From contig CALYQW010000022.1 of the NCBI GenBank assembly GCA_945290265.1, forward strand, positions 1-58,147: a DNA stretch of 58,147 bases, in the 5' to 3' direction. Position 1 is the first letter of the stretch; every line of letters begins with the position of its first letter. Below the pieces are notes generated by a model that was given only the letters and a program-made list of their open reading frames with translations, ran no database searches and was not told the origin of the DNA. The position numbers and the translations under genes were made by a program. Shown here piece after piece: positions 1-8,927 of this stretch. The stretch comes from an uncultured Erwinia sp. (lineage in GTDB: Bacteria > Pseudomonadota > Gammaproteobacteria > Enterobacterales > Enterobacteriaceae).

Positions 1-282
1 TACAGGTTTGGTCGCTGCTTTGTGGTGCTTTTTAGCCGCCTGCGCTTTCTGCTCTGCAGGTTTAGCGGCAGCTTTTGCTTTGTGGTGTTTTTTCGCTGCC
101 TGTGCTTTCTGAGCAGCAGCTTTCTGATGATGTTTATGATGTTTTACAGTTTTCGCTGGCGCTGCAGTTTTTGCTGTAGCGCCAGGTGCGGTAGTGGCCG
201 GTGCAGTTGTTGCCTCAGCAGCGAAAGCGGCTGAAGACAGACCCATAGCAGCGGCAACAACCAGAGCAAATAATTTTTTCAT
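1..282 (-). CDS. asr: Acid shock protein Asr, 3' part cut by window edge
   Basis: Reads on the minus strand from ATG at 282 and is still open at base 1, so the C-terminus lies outside the window. Residues 1 to about 22 form a signal peptide ([14 protein letters not shown]...AFA). The remainder is Ala/Lys/His/Gln-rich with two copies of [12 protein letters not shown], the composition typical of Asr, a periplasmic protein induced by acid in enterobacteria. A GAGGG ribosome binding site sits before the ATG. In E. coli asr responds to RstA and PhoB; rstAB lies 3 kb away here and an RstA-box-like site is upstream. Repeat number in Asr varies between species, so full length cannot be judged. Confidence 0.92.
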   Translation of the reverse strand, partial: MKKLFALVVAAAMGLSSAAFAAEATTAPATTAPGATAKTAAPAKTVKHHKHHQKAAAQKAQAAKKHHKAKAAAKPAEQKAQAAKKHHKAATKPV

Positions 283-386
283 GGCAAAACCCTCAAGTAT
301 TTTTTCATGTGTCTGCCCACTTCGGGGCCGGTGAAATAACTATAGGGGAACTGCGGCTGAGCTTCCGTATGTCATTGGTATCGGTA

Positions 387-400
387 TGTAACCGATTGTA
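387..400 (-). promoter_or_regulatory. Candidate RstA box upstream of asr
   Basis: The minus strand reads TACAATCGGTTACA. The RstA box as I recall it is TACATNTNGTTACA, so 10 of the 12 defined positions match, including the whole GTTACA half. A -10-like TATAGT lies on the minus strand at 344-339, between this site and the asr start. Function is inferred. Confidence 0.5.
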
Positions 401-565
401 CAGTGGTGGCTAAGAGCGGGATAACCGAGCCTGGTCATCACCCCGGCAGCGGTAGATAAGGGGCATCCGGCAGGGTTGTGCGCAGCAATATGGCAGCCGT
501 TATCTCAGGAACTGAATGCCACCTTATTGCCGCATACCGGGATCAGATACTGTCAGGCACAGCGG

Positions 566-1288
566 TTATTTGGAAATGTCTGCGGTTGCCGGGATGTCGG
601 CTCCCACCGGTAGCGACTCTTTGCGGGCAGTTTCCAGAATCGAGAGAAACCGTTTTTTGATGAATTTTTTTGTGTTGATCATCGCACAGGAGTCAGGGGC
701 GGACATCAGGCGAGCCTCACGTAAGGCAACTTCCAGTAAATTATCTCTGGTGGTGATCTCACTGGCAAGACCCAGTTCAAAGCAGCGTTCTGCACAGAGG
801 ATTTCACCTTCGGCAATGACCTGTTCCATTACCTGATGACCGTGAGTCACGCCGAGAATAGCAGAGCCTACCGAGCGACCAACGTCATGTTTCAACTCTG
901 ACATAATAAAGTAGGCCTGATCGGAGATGACACGCTGGTCCAGCATCATGGCAAACTGGAAGCCCATCCCAATGGCGTAGCCGTCAACTGCGGCCAGAAC
1001 AGGTTTGTTGATACTTAAGATAAAGTTATACAGATTAATTAGACGCTCAGTCCAGTTTTCCATTTCCTCGTTATCCGATGCACTGCGCACCCTATTTAAA
1101 TCAGTGCCGGAGGAAAATGAACGTCCTTCTCCACCATATATGACAATTGACCGGATTTCGTCATCATTATCGGCATTATATAAAGCACTTTTAACTGCAG
1201 CTTCCAGTTCATCACTGAAAGGGTTATATCTGTTATCGTGGTTCATTCGTAACAGGCGAATAGAGCCAATATCCTGAATTATAAGCAT
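566..1288 (-). CDS. CarB/ThnE-like carboxymethylproline synthase homologue (crotonase superfamily)
   Basis: A 240-residue crotonase-fold protein. CarB condenses malonyl-CoA with pyrroline-5-carboxylate to (carboxymethyl)proline, the first step of carbapenem synthesis. Similarity to CarB as I remember it is high along the whole length: YNPFSDELE near 21-29, IVIYGGEGRSFSSGTD near 48-63 (oxyanion-hole Gly), VDGYAIGMGFQFA at 101-113, and SELKH at 130-134. Met108, Gln111 and Glu131 fall at the positions I recall as important in CarB. CarB has about 250 residues, so the C-tail here is slightly short. No carA (beta-lactam synthetase), carC or luxR-type regulator lies nearby, and the flanking DNA is AT-rich, suggesting acquisition. 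Alternative: a divergent crotonase with another acyl-CoA substrate. Confidence 0.65.
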   Translation of the reverse strand: MLIIQDIGSIRLLRMNHDNRYNPFSDELEAAVKSALYNADNDDEIRSIVIYGGEGRSFSSGTDLNRVRSASDNEEMENWTERLINLYNFILSINKPVLAAVDGYAIGMGFQFAMMLDQRVISDQAYFIMSELKHDVGRSVGSAILGVTHGHQVMEQVIAEGEILCAERCFELGLASEITTRDNLLEVALREARLMSAPDSCAMINTKKFIKKRFLSILETARKESLPVGADIPATADISK

Positions 1289-1795
1289 AATAAATTCCTT
1301 TTTAGGATTTCACCCTACTGCGTAGGGCGCGCTTTATCAATGAATGTTGACAGATAAAACCGATTGATTGCGATGTAACTAATTTCACCAGAGGTCGCTC
1401 TCAATTCAAATATTTCCTGCAAAAGGTGTTTAACCGGACTGCCGGACATAAGCAGGGCTCAGTTTAATATCCACTTTTACTATTTAATCAGCAGAGCGAA
1501 GACTATAACAAAATTAATGCATCAACAAGACTTGTTTAACAGATCGTACCAGTAAGTATCTATCTGTATTTTGGGTATTGGGAACTTACCAGGTGCAAAA
1601 TAGCAAAACTGATTTATAGGGTCAATTAATAATTAAAATTAATGCTTTCAGAATTGATTAACCAGGAAGAAGCCGGAAGTGTTAAATTGTGTTTAATATT
1701 TCCATCTAATTTATTTTATTAGATCCTCATATCACTGCGAGGTGGGAAAAATATAGCAGGTGCTGATTCAAGCCAGTCAGCACCTGGAAATAAGA
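1289..1795. other. 507-base AT-rich intergenic stretch
   Basis: I see no convincing gene here. It is AT-rich compared with its neighbours. A perfect inverted repeat CCCTAC-TGC-GTAGGG at 1313-1327 lies just upstream of the CarB-like gene and could be an operator. No RNA gene is recognised. Confidence 0.5.
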
Positions 1796-3280
1796 TTATC
1801 TAAGATATCTCTCAATCAAATGTTGCCTGAAATACTCCGGATTTAAATCTTCTCCGGTGGCGTTTTCAATTAGCTTTTGGGTGGCAAAACGGCGGCCGTG
1901 CTGCCAGATATTTTGTTGTAACCAGTCAAATACCGGCTGCAGTTCACCCTCGCTGATAAACTGACCGATTTGTGGCAGCGCCTGGCGTAGCGAATGGGAC
2001 AACTGCGCCGCATACATTGCGCCAAGGGTATAAGTGGGGAAATAGCCGAATGAACCGTCCGTCCAGTGTATATCCTGCATACAGCCATCGCGGTAGTTAC
2101 CCTCAGTATTGATGCCCAGCAGTAACTGCATTTTTTCCTGCCACAGGGCTGGAATATCATCAACTTCAATGTCTTCGCCGATCAGCGCGCGTTCAATTTC
2201 ATAGCGCAGAATGACATGCGCCGGATAACTGACTTCATCCGCGTCAACACGGATAAGACCGGGCTTAACGCGTTGGTTTAAAGCAATAAAGTTTTGACAT
2301 TCCAGCGCTGGCTGAGCCCCCATCAGCGCTGTCACCTGTGGATGGATAAGCGTCAGAAATTCATGGCTGCGGGCCAGTTGCATTTCAAAGAACAGGCTCT
2401 GCGATTCATGAATCGCGGTAGAGCGAGCGAGGCCTACCGGCTGCTCAGCCCACTGCCGCGGTAAATTTTGTTCATAGCGCGCATGACCGGTTTCATGGAT
2501 CACCCCCATCATGGCGCTGATAAAGTCTGATTCATCGTAACGCGTGGTGATGCGCACATCTGACGGCACGCCGCCACAGAAGGGATGTGCGCTGGTATCC
2601 AGGCGGCCGGCAGTGAAATCAAAGCCAAGCTGTTGCATTATCGCCAGCCCAAGTTGCTGCTGCCTGGCCTTAGGGAACGGGCCGGCAGGTAATGCGACCG
2701 TCTCTGTTGCCTGCTGTTGCACAATCTGCTGTAGCAGCTCAGGTAACCACTGTTTGAGTGAGCTGAAAACAGCATCGAGCCTGGCACTGGTCATACCCGG
2801 TTCATAAATATCGAGCAGCGCGTCATAACGGGAGCAGCCGTTAGCCTGAGAACGGATTTCCGCTTCTTCACGACTCAGCTTAACCACCTGCTTCAGATTG
2901 GCGGCAAAGCCCTGCCAGTCGTTCGCTGGTCTCTGCTGACGCCAGGCATGTTCACAGCGGGAACCGGCGACAGATTTCGCTGCCACCAGCGCGCCTGGCA
3001 GCAGCGAGGCCTGCTGCCAGGCGCGCTGCATTTCATGAAGATTTGCCTGAGCGACATCGTCCAGATCCTCCTGCTGCGCCTGCCGTAACCATTCCTCTAC
3101 CGGGCGAGCCGTCAGAATTTCATGCTGCAGCACACTCAGTTCAGCCAGTGCTGCGCTGCGGGCCTGGCTACCCCCGGGAGGCATCATGGTTTGTCCGTCC
3201 CAGCCGGCAATAGCCCCAAGGTGATCGAGGCGCGCAATGCGCTGGAAGATGGAGGTCAGATGGTGATAAGCAGAGGACAT
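1796..3280 (-). CDS. M32-family metallocarboxypeptidase
   Basis: About 494 residues, cytoplasmic, no signal peptide. The zinc motif HETGH (within MGVIHETGHARYEQ) is the HEXXH of the M32 (Taq) carboxypeptidases, which remove C-terminal residues from peptides. Further family blocks include IHESQSLFFE and the N-terminal DHLGAIAGWDGQTMMPPGG. The start is placed at MSSAYHHL (ATG 3280), which follows an AGGA ribosome binding site; a longer reading to 3316 would overlap the rstB stop. The gene follows rstB on the same strand after 32 bases and may share its transcript. Length matches the usual 490-510 residues. Confidence 0.9.
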   Translation of the reverse strand: MSSAYHHLTSIFQRIARLDHLGAIAGWDGQTMMPPGGSQARSAALAELSVLQHEILTARPVEEWLRQAQQEDLDDVAQANLHEMQRAWQQASLLPGALVAAKSVAGSRCEHAWRQQRPANDWQGFAANLKQVVKLSREEAEIRSQANGCSRYDALLDIYEPGMTSARLDAVFSSLKQWLPELLQQIVQQQATETVALPAGPFPKARQQQLGLAIMQQLGFDFTAGRLDTSAHPFCGGVPSDVRITTRYDESDFISAMMGVIHETGHARYEQNLPRQWAEQPVGLARSTAIHESQSLFFEMQLARSHEFLTLIHPQVTALMGAQPALECQNFIALNQRVKPGLIRVDADEVSYPAHVILRYEIERALIGEDIEVDDIPALWQEKMQLLLGINTEGNYRDGCMQDIHWTDGSFGYFPTYTLGAMYAAQLSHSLRQALPQIGQFISEGELQPVFDWLQQNIWQHGRRFATQKLIENATGEDLNPEYFRQHLIERYLR

Positions 3281-3312
3281 AATTATTTTCCTGTCGTGGG
3301 AGAGGAGAAAGT

Positions 3313-4605
3313 TCAACTATGGCGCAAGGGGAGATCAGCCGGCCAGCAAAAGCGAACGCTGGCGCCGCCCAGCGAACTGCCGCCGATAGTGACGAAGCCA
3401 CCCAAGGCCTGGGCGACAGAATGGACGATAGCCAGCCCCAGACCACAGCCACCGGTGGCACGGTCACGGCTGGGATCAAGGCGCACAAAGGGTTCAAAAA
3501 CCCGCTCCCGCTCCTCTGGCGGAATGCCCGGACCATCGTCTTCCACTTGCAGGCAGGCGATATTACCCTCAAACCACAATCCTACCCGCAGTTGGCTTTG
3601 TGCGTAGCGCAGGGCGTTATTGACCAGATTATCCAGCACCCGCTCCATCAGCCGGGTATCCGCTACGCCAGTATTATGTCGCTGCGGCATTTCCAGCAGG
3701 ATAGGGGTTTCAGGGTGAACCAGACGAATGTCCTGTAATCGTTCATCTAACCAGCGCGCCAGATCCAGTGACTGCAAATTGAGGTCGACCTGAGGACGGT
3801 CAAGGCGGGCGTAGGTCAGTAACTCTTCAATCAGCGCTTCCAGCTGGCCAATATCGCGGTTAAGCGCGGTCGATTCCTCATCGGTCAGATTATCGCTCAT
3901 TTCCAGCCGGTAGCGTAAACGCACCAATGGGGTACGTAGTTCGTGAGCAATCCCGTTAATCAGGTGCTTTTTACTGGCTACCAGAGTGTTGATGTTATCG
4001 GCCATCTGATTAAATGCCACGCCAAGACGAAGCAGGCTGGAGGTATTCTCAAAGTGGATACGCTCATCCAGATAACCCTGACCAAAGCGCTGTGCCACGA
4101 TTTCCAGTTTCAGCATGTCCTGCCAGTAGGGGCGCATCCAGATAAATACCGGCAGCGCCAGCGAAAACCCAATCACCGCCAGCAGGATAATATCCAGAAT
4201 GCGCATTTCATGCAGATAGAACAGGTAAGGGATCGGGCCGACCGCCAGCACGTAATGGCTGCGTGGAATATGCTGTAAAAAGGTGTACTCCTCCTCCAGA
4301 GTCACTATCTCACCGGCGCGCAACCGCCTCATGGTTCGCGGATCGAGCTGGTATTTACTCATCGGCTCAATATGCAGCTTAAAGGAAAGATTGAGGTCGA
4401 GATTATCGATGGTTTTATTCCATTCGCGCGGCGGGATCTCACGCAGTTCGCTGCGCATCAGATACAATGAACTTTTCATTAAATCGTTCATCGACTGACG
4501 GCCCGCGCGCTCTGCGGTAAATTTATACACCAGCCCGACCAGCATCGCCATCACCAGGAAGCAGACAAACAGCAGCAGGTAAAACTGGATAAACAGTTTT
4601 TTCAT
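3313..4605 (-). CDS. rstB: Sensor histidine kinase RstB
   Basis: 430-residue inner-membrane kinase, partner of RstA. There is a transmembrane segment at about 7-28, a periplasmic sensor to about 133, a second membrane segment around 135-158, a HAMP linker, a HisKA domain with [16 protein letters not shown] (phosphorylated His about 221), and an ATP-binding domain with N (NLVNNALRYAQ), G1 (VEDDGPGIP) and G2 (GCGLGLAI) boxes. It closely resembles E. coli RstB as I recall it. Its ATG overlaps the last base of rstA, indicating translational coupling. In E. coli the pair is under PhoPQ control; I saw no clear PhoP box here. Confidence 0.95.
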   Translation of the reverse strand: MKKLFIQFYLLLFVCFLVMAMLVGLVYKFTAERAGRQSMNDLMKSSLYLMRSELREIPPREWNKTIDNLDLNLSFKLHIEPMSKYQLDPRTMRRLRAGEIVTLEEEYTFLQHIPRSHYVLAVGPIPYLFYLHEMRILDIILLAVIGFSLALPVFIWMRPYWQDMLKLEIVAQRFGQGYLDERIHFENTSSLLRLGVAFNQMADNINTLVASKKHLINGIAHELRTPLVRLRYRLEMSDNLTDEESTALNRDIGQLEALIEELLTYARLDRPQVDLNLQSLDLARWLDERLQDIRLVHPETPILLEMPQRHNTGVADTRLMERVLDNLVNNALRYAQSQLRVGLWFEGNIACLQVEDDGPGIPPEERERVFEPFVRLDPSRDRATGGCGLGLAIVHSVAQALGGFVTIGGSSLGGASVRFCWPADLPLRHS

Positions 4606-5342
4606 TAAACATCCCAGGCGTGTGGTGCAAACAAATAACCCTTATTGCGGATGGTCTTAATCCGATAGGGCTCGGTGGCGCTGTCCAGCAGCTTTTTACG
4701 CAGTCGCGATATCGCAACATCAATACTGCGATCCATGCCATCATAATCAACGCCACGCAGGGTTTTCAGCAGCGCATCGCGATTCAGCGTTGATCCGGCA
4801 TGGGTCGCCAGTTCCCACAGTAAATCGAAATCGGCAGTGGAAAGGGCGATAATGTCACTGCCGAGTGTCACCTGGCGATTGATGGGGTCGATTTTAAGCG
4901 TACCAAATTGCAGCGCCTTCTGACTGCTAAGGGCGTGGCTAACGTCTTCATGTGGCTGAGCGGCAGCTGCCTGCCGCAGATGCAGCCGCAGGCGGGCCAG
5001 CAAAACCGCTGGCGGCGTGGTTTTGAGGATATAGTCGCTGGCACCCATTTCCAGTGACAGGATATGGTTCATATCACTGTCCAGAGAGGTCAGCAGTACA
5101 ACCGGGCCTGACCAGCTGGCATGTTGCTGTAAGTCGCGACACAGGGTCATACCATCTTTGCCGGGTAGCATAATGTCCAGCAAAACCAGATCAGGGTTGG
5201 CGGCGGCAATCGTTGCTTCAGCCCGATCGCCACGGCTTTCGACAATGACCTCGATATCATGCCTTGCCAGATAAGCAGCAATCAGTTCACCAACGTCTTT
5301 ATCATCTTCAACAAATACAATTTTATTCATTGCGTCATTCAT
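4605..5342 (-). CDS. rstA: Response regulator RstA (OmpR family)
   Basis: A receiver domain (VFVEDDKDVG; phosphoacceptor Asp about 56 in LVLLDIMLPGKDG) is followed by an OmpR-type winged helix ending RIKTIRNKGYLF. The linker region ILKTTPPAVLLARLRLHLRQ is characteristic of RstA. The start could be this ATG or a second one four codons later at 5330 (MNKIVFVEDD), which matches the E. coli N-terminus better; neither has a strong ribosome binding site. It is transcribed divergently from the unknown gene at 5613. The asr gene at the left end is a likely target. Confidence 0.95.
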   Translation of the reverse strand: MNDAMNKIVFVEDDKDVGELIAAYLARHDIEVIVESRGDRAEATIAAANPDLVLLDIMLPGKDGMTLCRDLQQHASWSGPVVLLTSLDSDMNHILSLEMGASDYILKTTPPAVLLARLRLHLRQAAAAQPHEDVSHALSSQKALQFGTLKIDPINRQVTLGSDIIALSTADFDLLWELATHAGSTLNRDALLKTLRGVDYDGMDRSIDVAISRLRKKLLDSATEPYRIKTIRNKGYLFAPHAWDV

Positions 5343-5612
5343 CTTGCTTCACAGTGGGTTAACCCGATTTGCCCGTAAGGATCCTGCGTCAGCGCATCGG
5401 CGTTGTCCATACTACCTGTCTGCAAATATTTATGCGCGCAGTTAACTGCCATTGACTGATTTTACCATACGCACAGGTATAACCTCTGGGCGGAAAAGTA
5501 ATCAGATAACTGCGAATTTTCAAAAATTAAACTGGCCTATAGTATAAGGGGTAGTGGCTGTGTCATTATACTGCGCGCAAATCTTTGGTCAGAAGGATTA
5601 CAGGAGAGAAAG

Positions 5613-6056
5613 GTGCCAGAAGATACGTGTGCTGTTACGGAATACGATGACCGAATCTGCTTAAACTATATCGATTTTCTGTCGGCGTCCTGTAAGAAGC
5701 ATTGGCGATTTGTTGATGCCATCTATGGCGTACTGCCAATCTTCGGGATGGTGACGCGCAAATCGGCAGATACCTGCCCGGTTTTTTCCGAGCGGCTTAA
5801 GGAGATGGCACTACAGATTATTTCAACCCAGGTGAGTGATGAAATTAACATCTCGCGCCTGATTGTCCTGGCGCAGCAGCAGCAGATCACCCGGTTTGAT
5901 GTTTTACTGCCTTATCCGCTTTCTGAACGGCAGCTGAACAATATCCGTCAGGAGTACGTCAGGCCGCTGGAGTTACAGCAGCTTGACGACCGACTGCAGA
6001 TCACCATTTTGCAGGATCTGCCGCTGGAAAATGCCTGTGCTCAGACAGAGGGTTAA
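5613..6056 (+). CDS. Conserved-looking protein of unknown function
   Basis: 147 residues from GTG at 5613, preceded by a strong AGGAG ribosome binding site. No signal peptide or membrane segment is apparent. It has five cysteines, a central helical segment (FSERLKEMALQIISTQVS) and a Gln-rich patch near LAQQQQITRF. I do not recognise the family. It is divergent from rstA across 270 bases, and its last four bases overlap the stop of the convergent transporter gene at 6053. Normal codon use and the ribosome binding site argue that it is real. The position next to RstA suggests but does not show co-regulation. Confidence 0.7.
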   Translation: MPEDTCAVTEYDDRICLNYIDFLSASCKKHWRFVDAIYGVLPIFGMVTRKSADTCPVFSERLKEMALQIISTQVSDEINISRLIVLAQQQQITRFDVLLPYPLSERQLNNIRQEYVRPLELQQLDDRLQITILQDLPLENACAQTEG

Positions 6057-7444
6057 TGAAACAGCATCCAGCCACCTGGAATGGCGACGGCAAACAGCAG
6101 CACCATCAACAGTTTCTCTGCCAGGTTCAACGCGCCTGCAGTCTGGCTGTTACGGCGGGCGAAGAGAAAAAGCAGAACGCCCGGTGCATACAGTACTACT
6201 GACAGCAGCAGATGCATCGGCCCTGAAGCGTAGAGCAGCCAGAATCCGTAAATACTGGCGGAGAAGGCAACCAGCATAATCCCTGGACGACGCAGTTGAT
6301 ATCCTGTTTTCAGCAGAAAAATGCCCACCAGCAAATAGGGCACCAGCACCATCTCCGAGGCAATAGTCAGTAGATTATTATAGTTGGCACCGGTCAGCCA
6401 GATAATCACCAGGCAGAGTTGCACGCTGCCATTGGTCAGCCACAGTGAGGCTGCAGGTGCACCCCGGTCGTTTTGCCGGCTTAACAGGCGGGGAAAAGCA
6501 TCATGCTGGGCCGCGATCTGTGGAACCTCCGCGGCCATAATGGTCCAGCTAAGATACGCTCCGCATACCGAGATAATCAGCCCGCTGACAATGATCAGGT
6601 TGCCCCGTGGCCCCACCAGACTGGTCATCAGACCGGCCATCGATGGATTACGCATTTGCGCCAGTTCGGCACGCGGCACCACGCCCAGCGCCAGCAGAGT
6701 GACCAGCAAATATACGGTGAGCGCCGCCGCTACCGCCAGCAGCGTGGCGCGGCCAATATCACGTTTGTTGCGCGCGCGCGCTGATAAAACCACGGCACCT
6801 TCGACCCCGATAAACACCCACAGGGTGATCAGCATGGTGTCTTTCACCTGCTGCCACACCGGTTTGCCCAGCTGGATACCGCTAAAGTCAAAACTGAAGC
6901 GCTGGTAATTGAAGGCAATTATTGCCAGCAGCACAAACAGCCCCAGCGGCAGCAGTTTTGCCAGGGTTGCCGCGATGTTAATACTGGCGGCTGTTTGCAC
7001 GCCGCGCAAAACCAGGAAGTGAACCAGCCACAGCAGCATTGAGGCTCCCAGCATTGACTGCCAGGTATTACCCTCACCGAAGATGATGCGATCCGGCGTA
7101 TCGGTAAAGAAGCTCATCGCAGAGAATACGATCACCAGGTAGGAAACATTGGCAATGACAGCGCAAAGCCAGTATCCCCAGGCAGAGCAGAAGCCGGTCA
7201 GTTCACCAAATCCGGCGCGGGCATAACTGAATATGCCACCGTCGAGTTCGGGTTTCAGACGGGAGAGGAACAGCATGGCCAGCGCGAGGAAGAAAATACC
7301 CACCCCGGTAATACCCCAACCAATCAGCAGCGCCGCCGGACTGGCCACCGCCGCCATATTTTGTGGCAGACTGAACACTCCGGCACCCAGCATGGAGCTG
7401 AGAACCAGTGCCGTCAGGGCGCTTAATCCTAACCTTCTATCCAA
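6053..7444 (-). CDS. ydgI: YdgI-like basic amino acid antiporter (APC superfamily)
   Basis: 463 residues with about 12 hydrophobic segments. The N-terminus (LGLSALTALVLSSMLGAGVF) and internal blocks such as GFCSAWGYWLCAVIANVSYL and SWTIMAAEVP are nearly identical to E. coli YdgI as I remember it, an ArcD-like member of the arginine/ornithine antiporter branch. The substrate is not established. In E. coli ydgI and ydgH are neighbours near rstAB; that neighbourhood is kept here, but folM and ydgC are missing between rstA and ydgI. The gene is convergent with the unknown gene at 5613. Confidence 0.92.
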   Translation of the reverse strand: MDRRLGLSALTALVLSSMLGAGVFSLPQNMAAVASPAALLIGWGITGVGIFFLALAMLFLSRLKPELDGGIFSYARAGFGELTGFCSAWGYWLCAVIANVSYLVIVFSAMSFFTDTPDRIIFGEGNTWQSMLGASMLLWLVHFLVLRGVQTAASINIAATLAKLLPLGLFVLLAIIAFNYQRFSFDFSGIQLGKPVWQQVKDTMLITLWVFIGVEGAVVLSARARNKRDIGRATLLAVAAALTVYLLVTLLALGVVPRAELAQMRNPSMAGLMTSLVGPRGNLIIVSGLIISVCGAYLSWTIMAAEVPQIAAQHDAFPRLLSRQNDRGAPAASLWLTNGSVQLCLVIIWLTGANYNNLLTIASEMVLVPYLLVGIFLLKTGYQLRRPGIMLVAFSASIYGFWLLYASGPMHLLLSVVLYAPGVLLFLFARRNSQTAGALNLAEKLLMVLLFAVAIPGGWMLFH

Positions 7445-7648
7445 GAAATACCTCGATGACAGTATAAAAAACCAGTTTGAGCCATCAGTCTGAAGGTAAA
7501 AACCACGGATAACTGAAAACTGAAAACTGAAAACTGGCGGGCGATTTTACGGAGAGAGAGGAAAGGATGCAATGACTTATTATGCAATAACAGACGGAAA
7601 TTATTCAGCAGTGGCGGGTAGTCTGAACAGGCTGCCCGCCACAGAGCA

Positions 7649-8599
7649 TTATTTGAATAAATCGGCAGAAATGGTCAGGTTACCGCCACTCTGATTCGAC
7701 CACTGACGGGTAACGTGATAGTACTTCGCCCCTTTAGCGATCGCACGACGACCAACCTCTTCAGAAATCTCAGTTGGCGTGCTGTAGTGACCGGTAAAGG
7801 TGATGGAGTCAAACGGCTGCATCTGAGCAGCGGTGACAGCATTGACTTCTTCAATCTTCTGGCCGCTGGTGTTGGTGACGGTGTAACGTTTTCCGGTAGA
7901 GCTTTGCGTTTCAAAGAAACGGCCAACGCTACGTGACGGAGTCTCTGAGGAGGCAACGCCCGGGATTTCAACTTTTTTGGCCGCAGCGCCGCCGGCAGCC
8001 AGTGCGGCTTTACCTGCTTCGGAATCGGCCGGGATCAGGTTGGGTGACTGAACCTGACGTTTGGCCGCATTGGCTTTATAGATATACGCAGTGACGCGCT
8101 GGTTGCCACCGTTGTTGGTTTCAATCTGACGCACAATAAAGAATGATGCGGCACCTTTATCTTTGGCCAGGCGGGTGATGGCATCATTTACGTCCGGCTG
8201 GCTGCGGAAGAAACCGCTGCTGGTGACAGTGTCATAAGGTTCAAGGGCGAATGCTTCTGCTTTAGTCAGTTCACGCACACCGTTAATGAAACGGCTCTGA
8301 TTGGTTGCGGCTGGCGCAGCGTCAGGACGGTACAGGTCAGCAGTGACGTTCCAGTTGCCACCATTGCCGTTAGTGTCATTGATTGCCTGAACATAGTAGC
8401 CTGCGGCACCCATGGCATCTGCGCGTTTTGCAACTGCAGTGCCGGCATCGCCAATGGAATTAAATCGTCCGGTAATCGTGATCCGTTCGAAAGGCTTCAG
8501 CGCGGCGGCTTTCTCAGGCGTCAGTTCCTGCGCCGCATGAGCGGTCAATGATGTGAGAGACAGCAGGGATGATGCCAGAATTGTTTTTTTCAGCTTCAT
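7649..8599 (-). CDS. ydgH: YdgH periplasmic protein with repeated YdgH/BhsA domains
   Basis: 316 residues with a cleavable signal peptide (about 1-22, ending AHA). Three repeats follow, each built on a phrase like F(E/D)xIxxxGxFxS...A..A...GA..Y.V: ERITITGRFNSIGDAGTAVA near 38-57, DTVTSSGFFRSQPDVNDAI, and DSITFTGHYSTPTEISEEV. This is the YdgH/BhsA/McbA-like (DUF1471) fold. The E. coli homologue has 314 residues and affects envelope properties; its molecular role is not well defined. It probably has its own promoter, as 204 bases separate it from ydgI. Confidence 0.93.
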   Translation of the reverse strand: MKLKKTILASSLLSLTSLTAHAAQELTPEKAAALKPFERITITGRFNSIGDAGTAVAKRADAMGAAGYYVQAINDTNGNGGNWNVTADLYRPDAAPAATNQSRFINGVRELTKAEAFALEPYDTVTSSGFFRSQPDVNDAITRLAKDKGAASFFIVRQIETNNGGNQRVTAYIYKANAAKRQVQSPNLIPADSEAGKAALAAGGAAAKKVEIPGVASSETPSRSVGRFFETQSSTGKRYTVTNTSGQKIEEVNAVTAAQMQPFDSITFTGHYSTPTEISEEVGRRAIAKGAKYYHVTRQWSNQSGGNLTISADLFK

Positions 8600-8927
8600 A
8601 AAAATGATCCTTCGCCTTACGCAAAAATGAGTACGAAAACGTGCTGGATTCTTGATGTATAACAGATTAGCAGCGGAATATTACATGTAATCCATTCTGC
8701 TGTCTCAGTGATTTTTGAGGCTTATTGGGGGCGGGGCGGTGCTGATGGCTTCTCAGGCGCCAGGCTAACCGCCGGTAACGACGTTCTACGGAACTTCCGG
8801 AGCCAATCCAGATATTTACGACAGATTCCAAAAATCGATTGCAGAGTGGATATTGGCACCCTTACTCCTGTGGGAACGCGCAGAAAAACGGCCCGATGAA
8901 CGGGCCGGCAGGAAAGACAGGCGGGTA
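8600..8927. other. Intergenic stretch upstream of ydgH
   Basis: Apart from the terminator at 8884-8907 I see no gene. The part next to 8600 should carry the ydgH promoter; no clear operator stands out. Confidence 0.5.
8884..8907 (-). terminator. Rho-independent terminator after the ynaJ-like gene
   Basis: CGGCCCG (8889-8895) pairs with CGGGCCG (8901-8907) around a five-base loop. On the minus strand it is followed by five U residues (8888-8884). It closes the DUF2946-receptor-ynaJ group. Confidence 0.85.

Noticed and set aside
3282-3316. N-terminal extension of the M32 peptidase
   Set aside because: The extra codons overlap rstB and lack a ribosome binding site; the internal ATG has one and matches the family N-terminus.
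7511-7537. Tandem ACTGAAA-type repeat downstream of the ydgI-like start
   Set aside because: Only about three short units; no structure or partner copy in the window.
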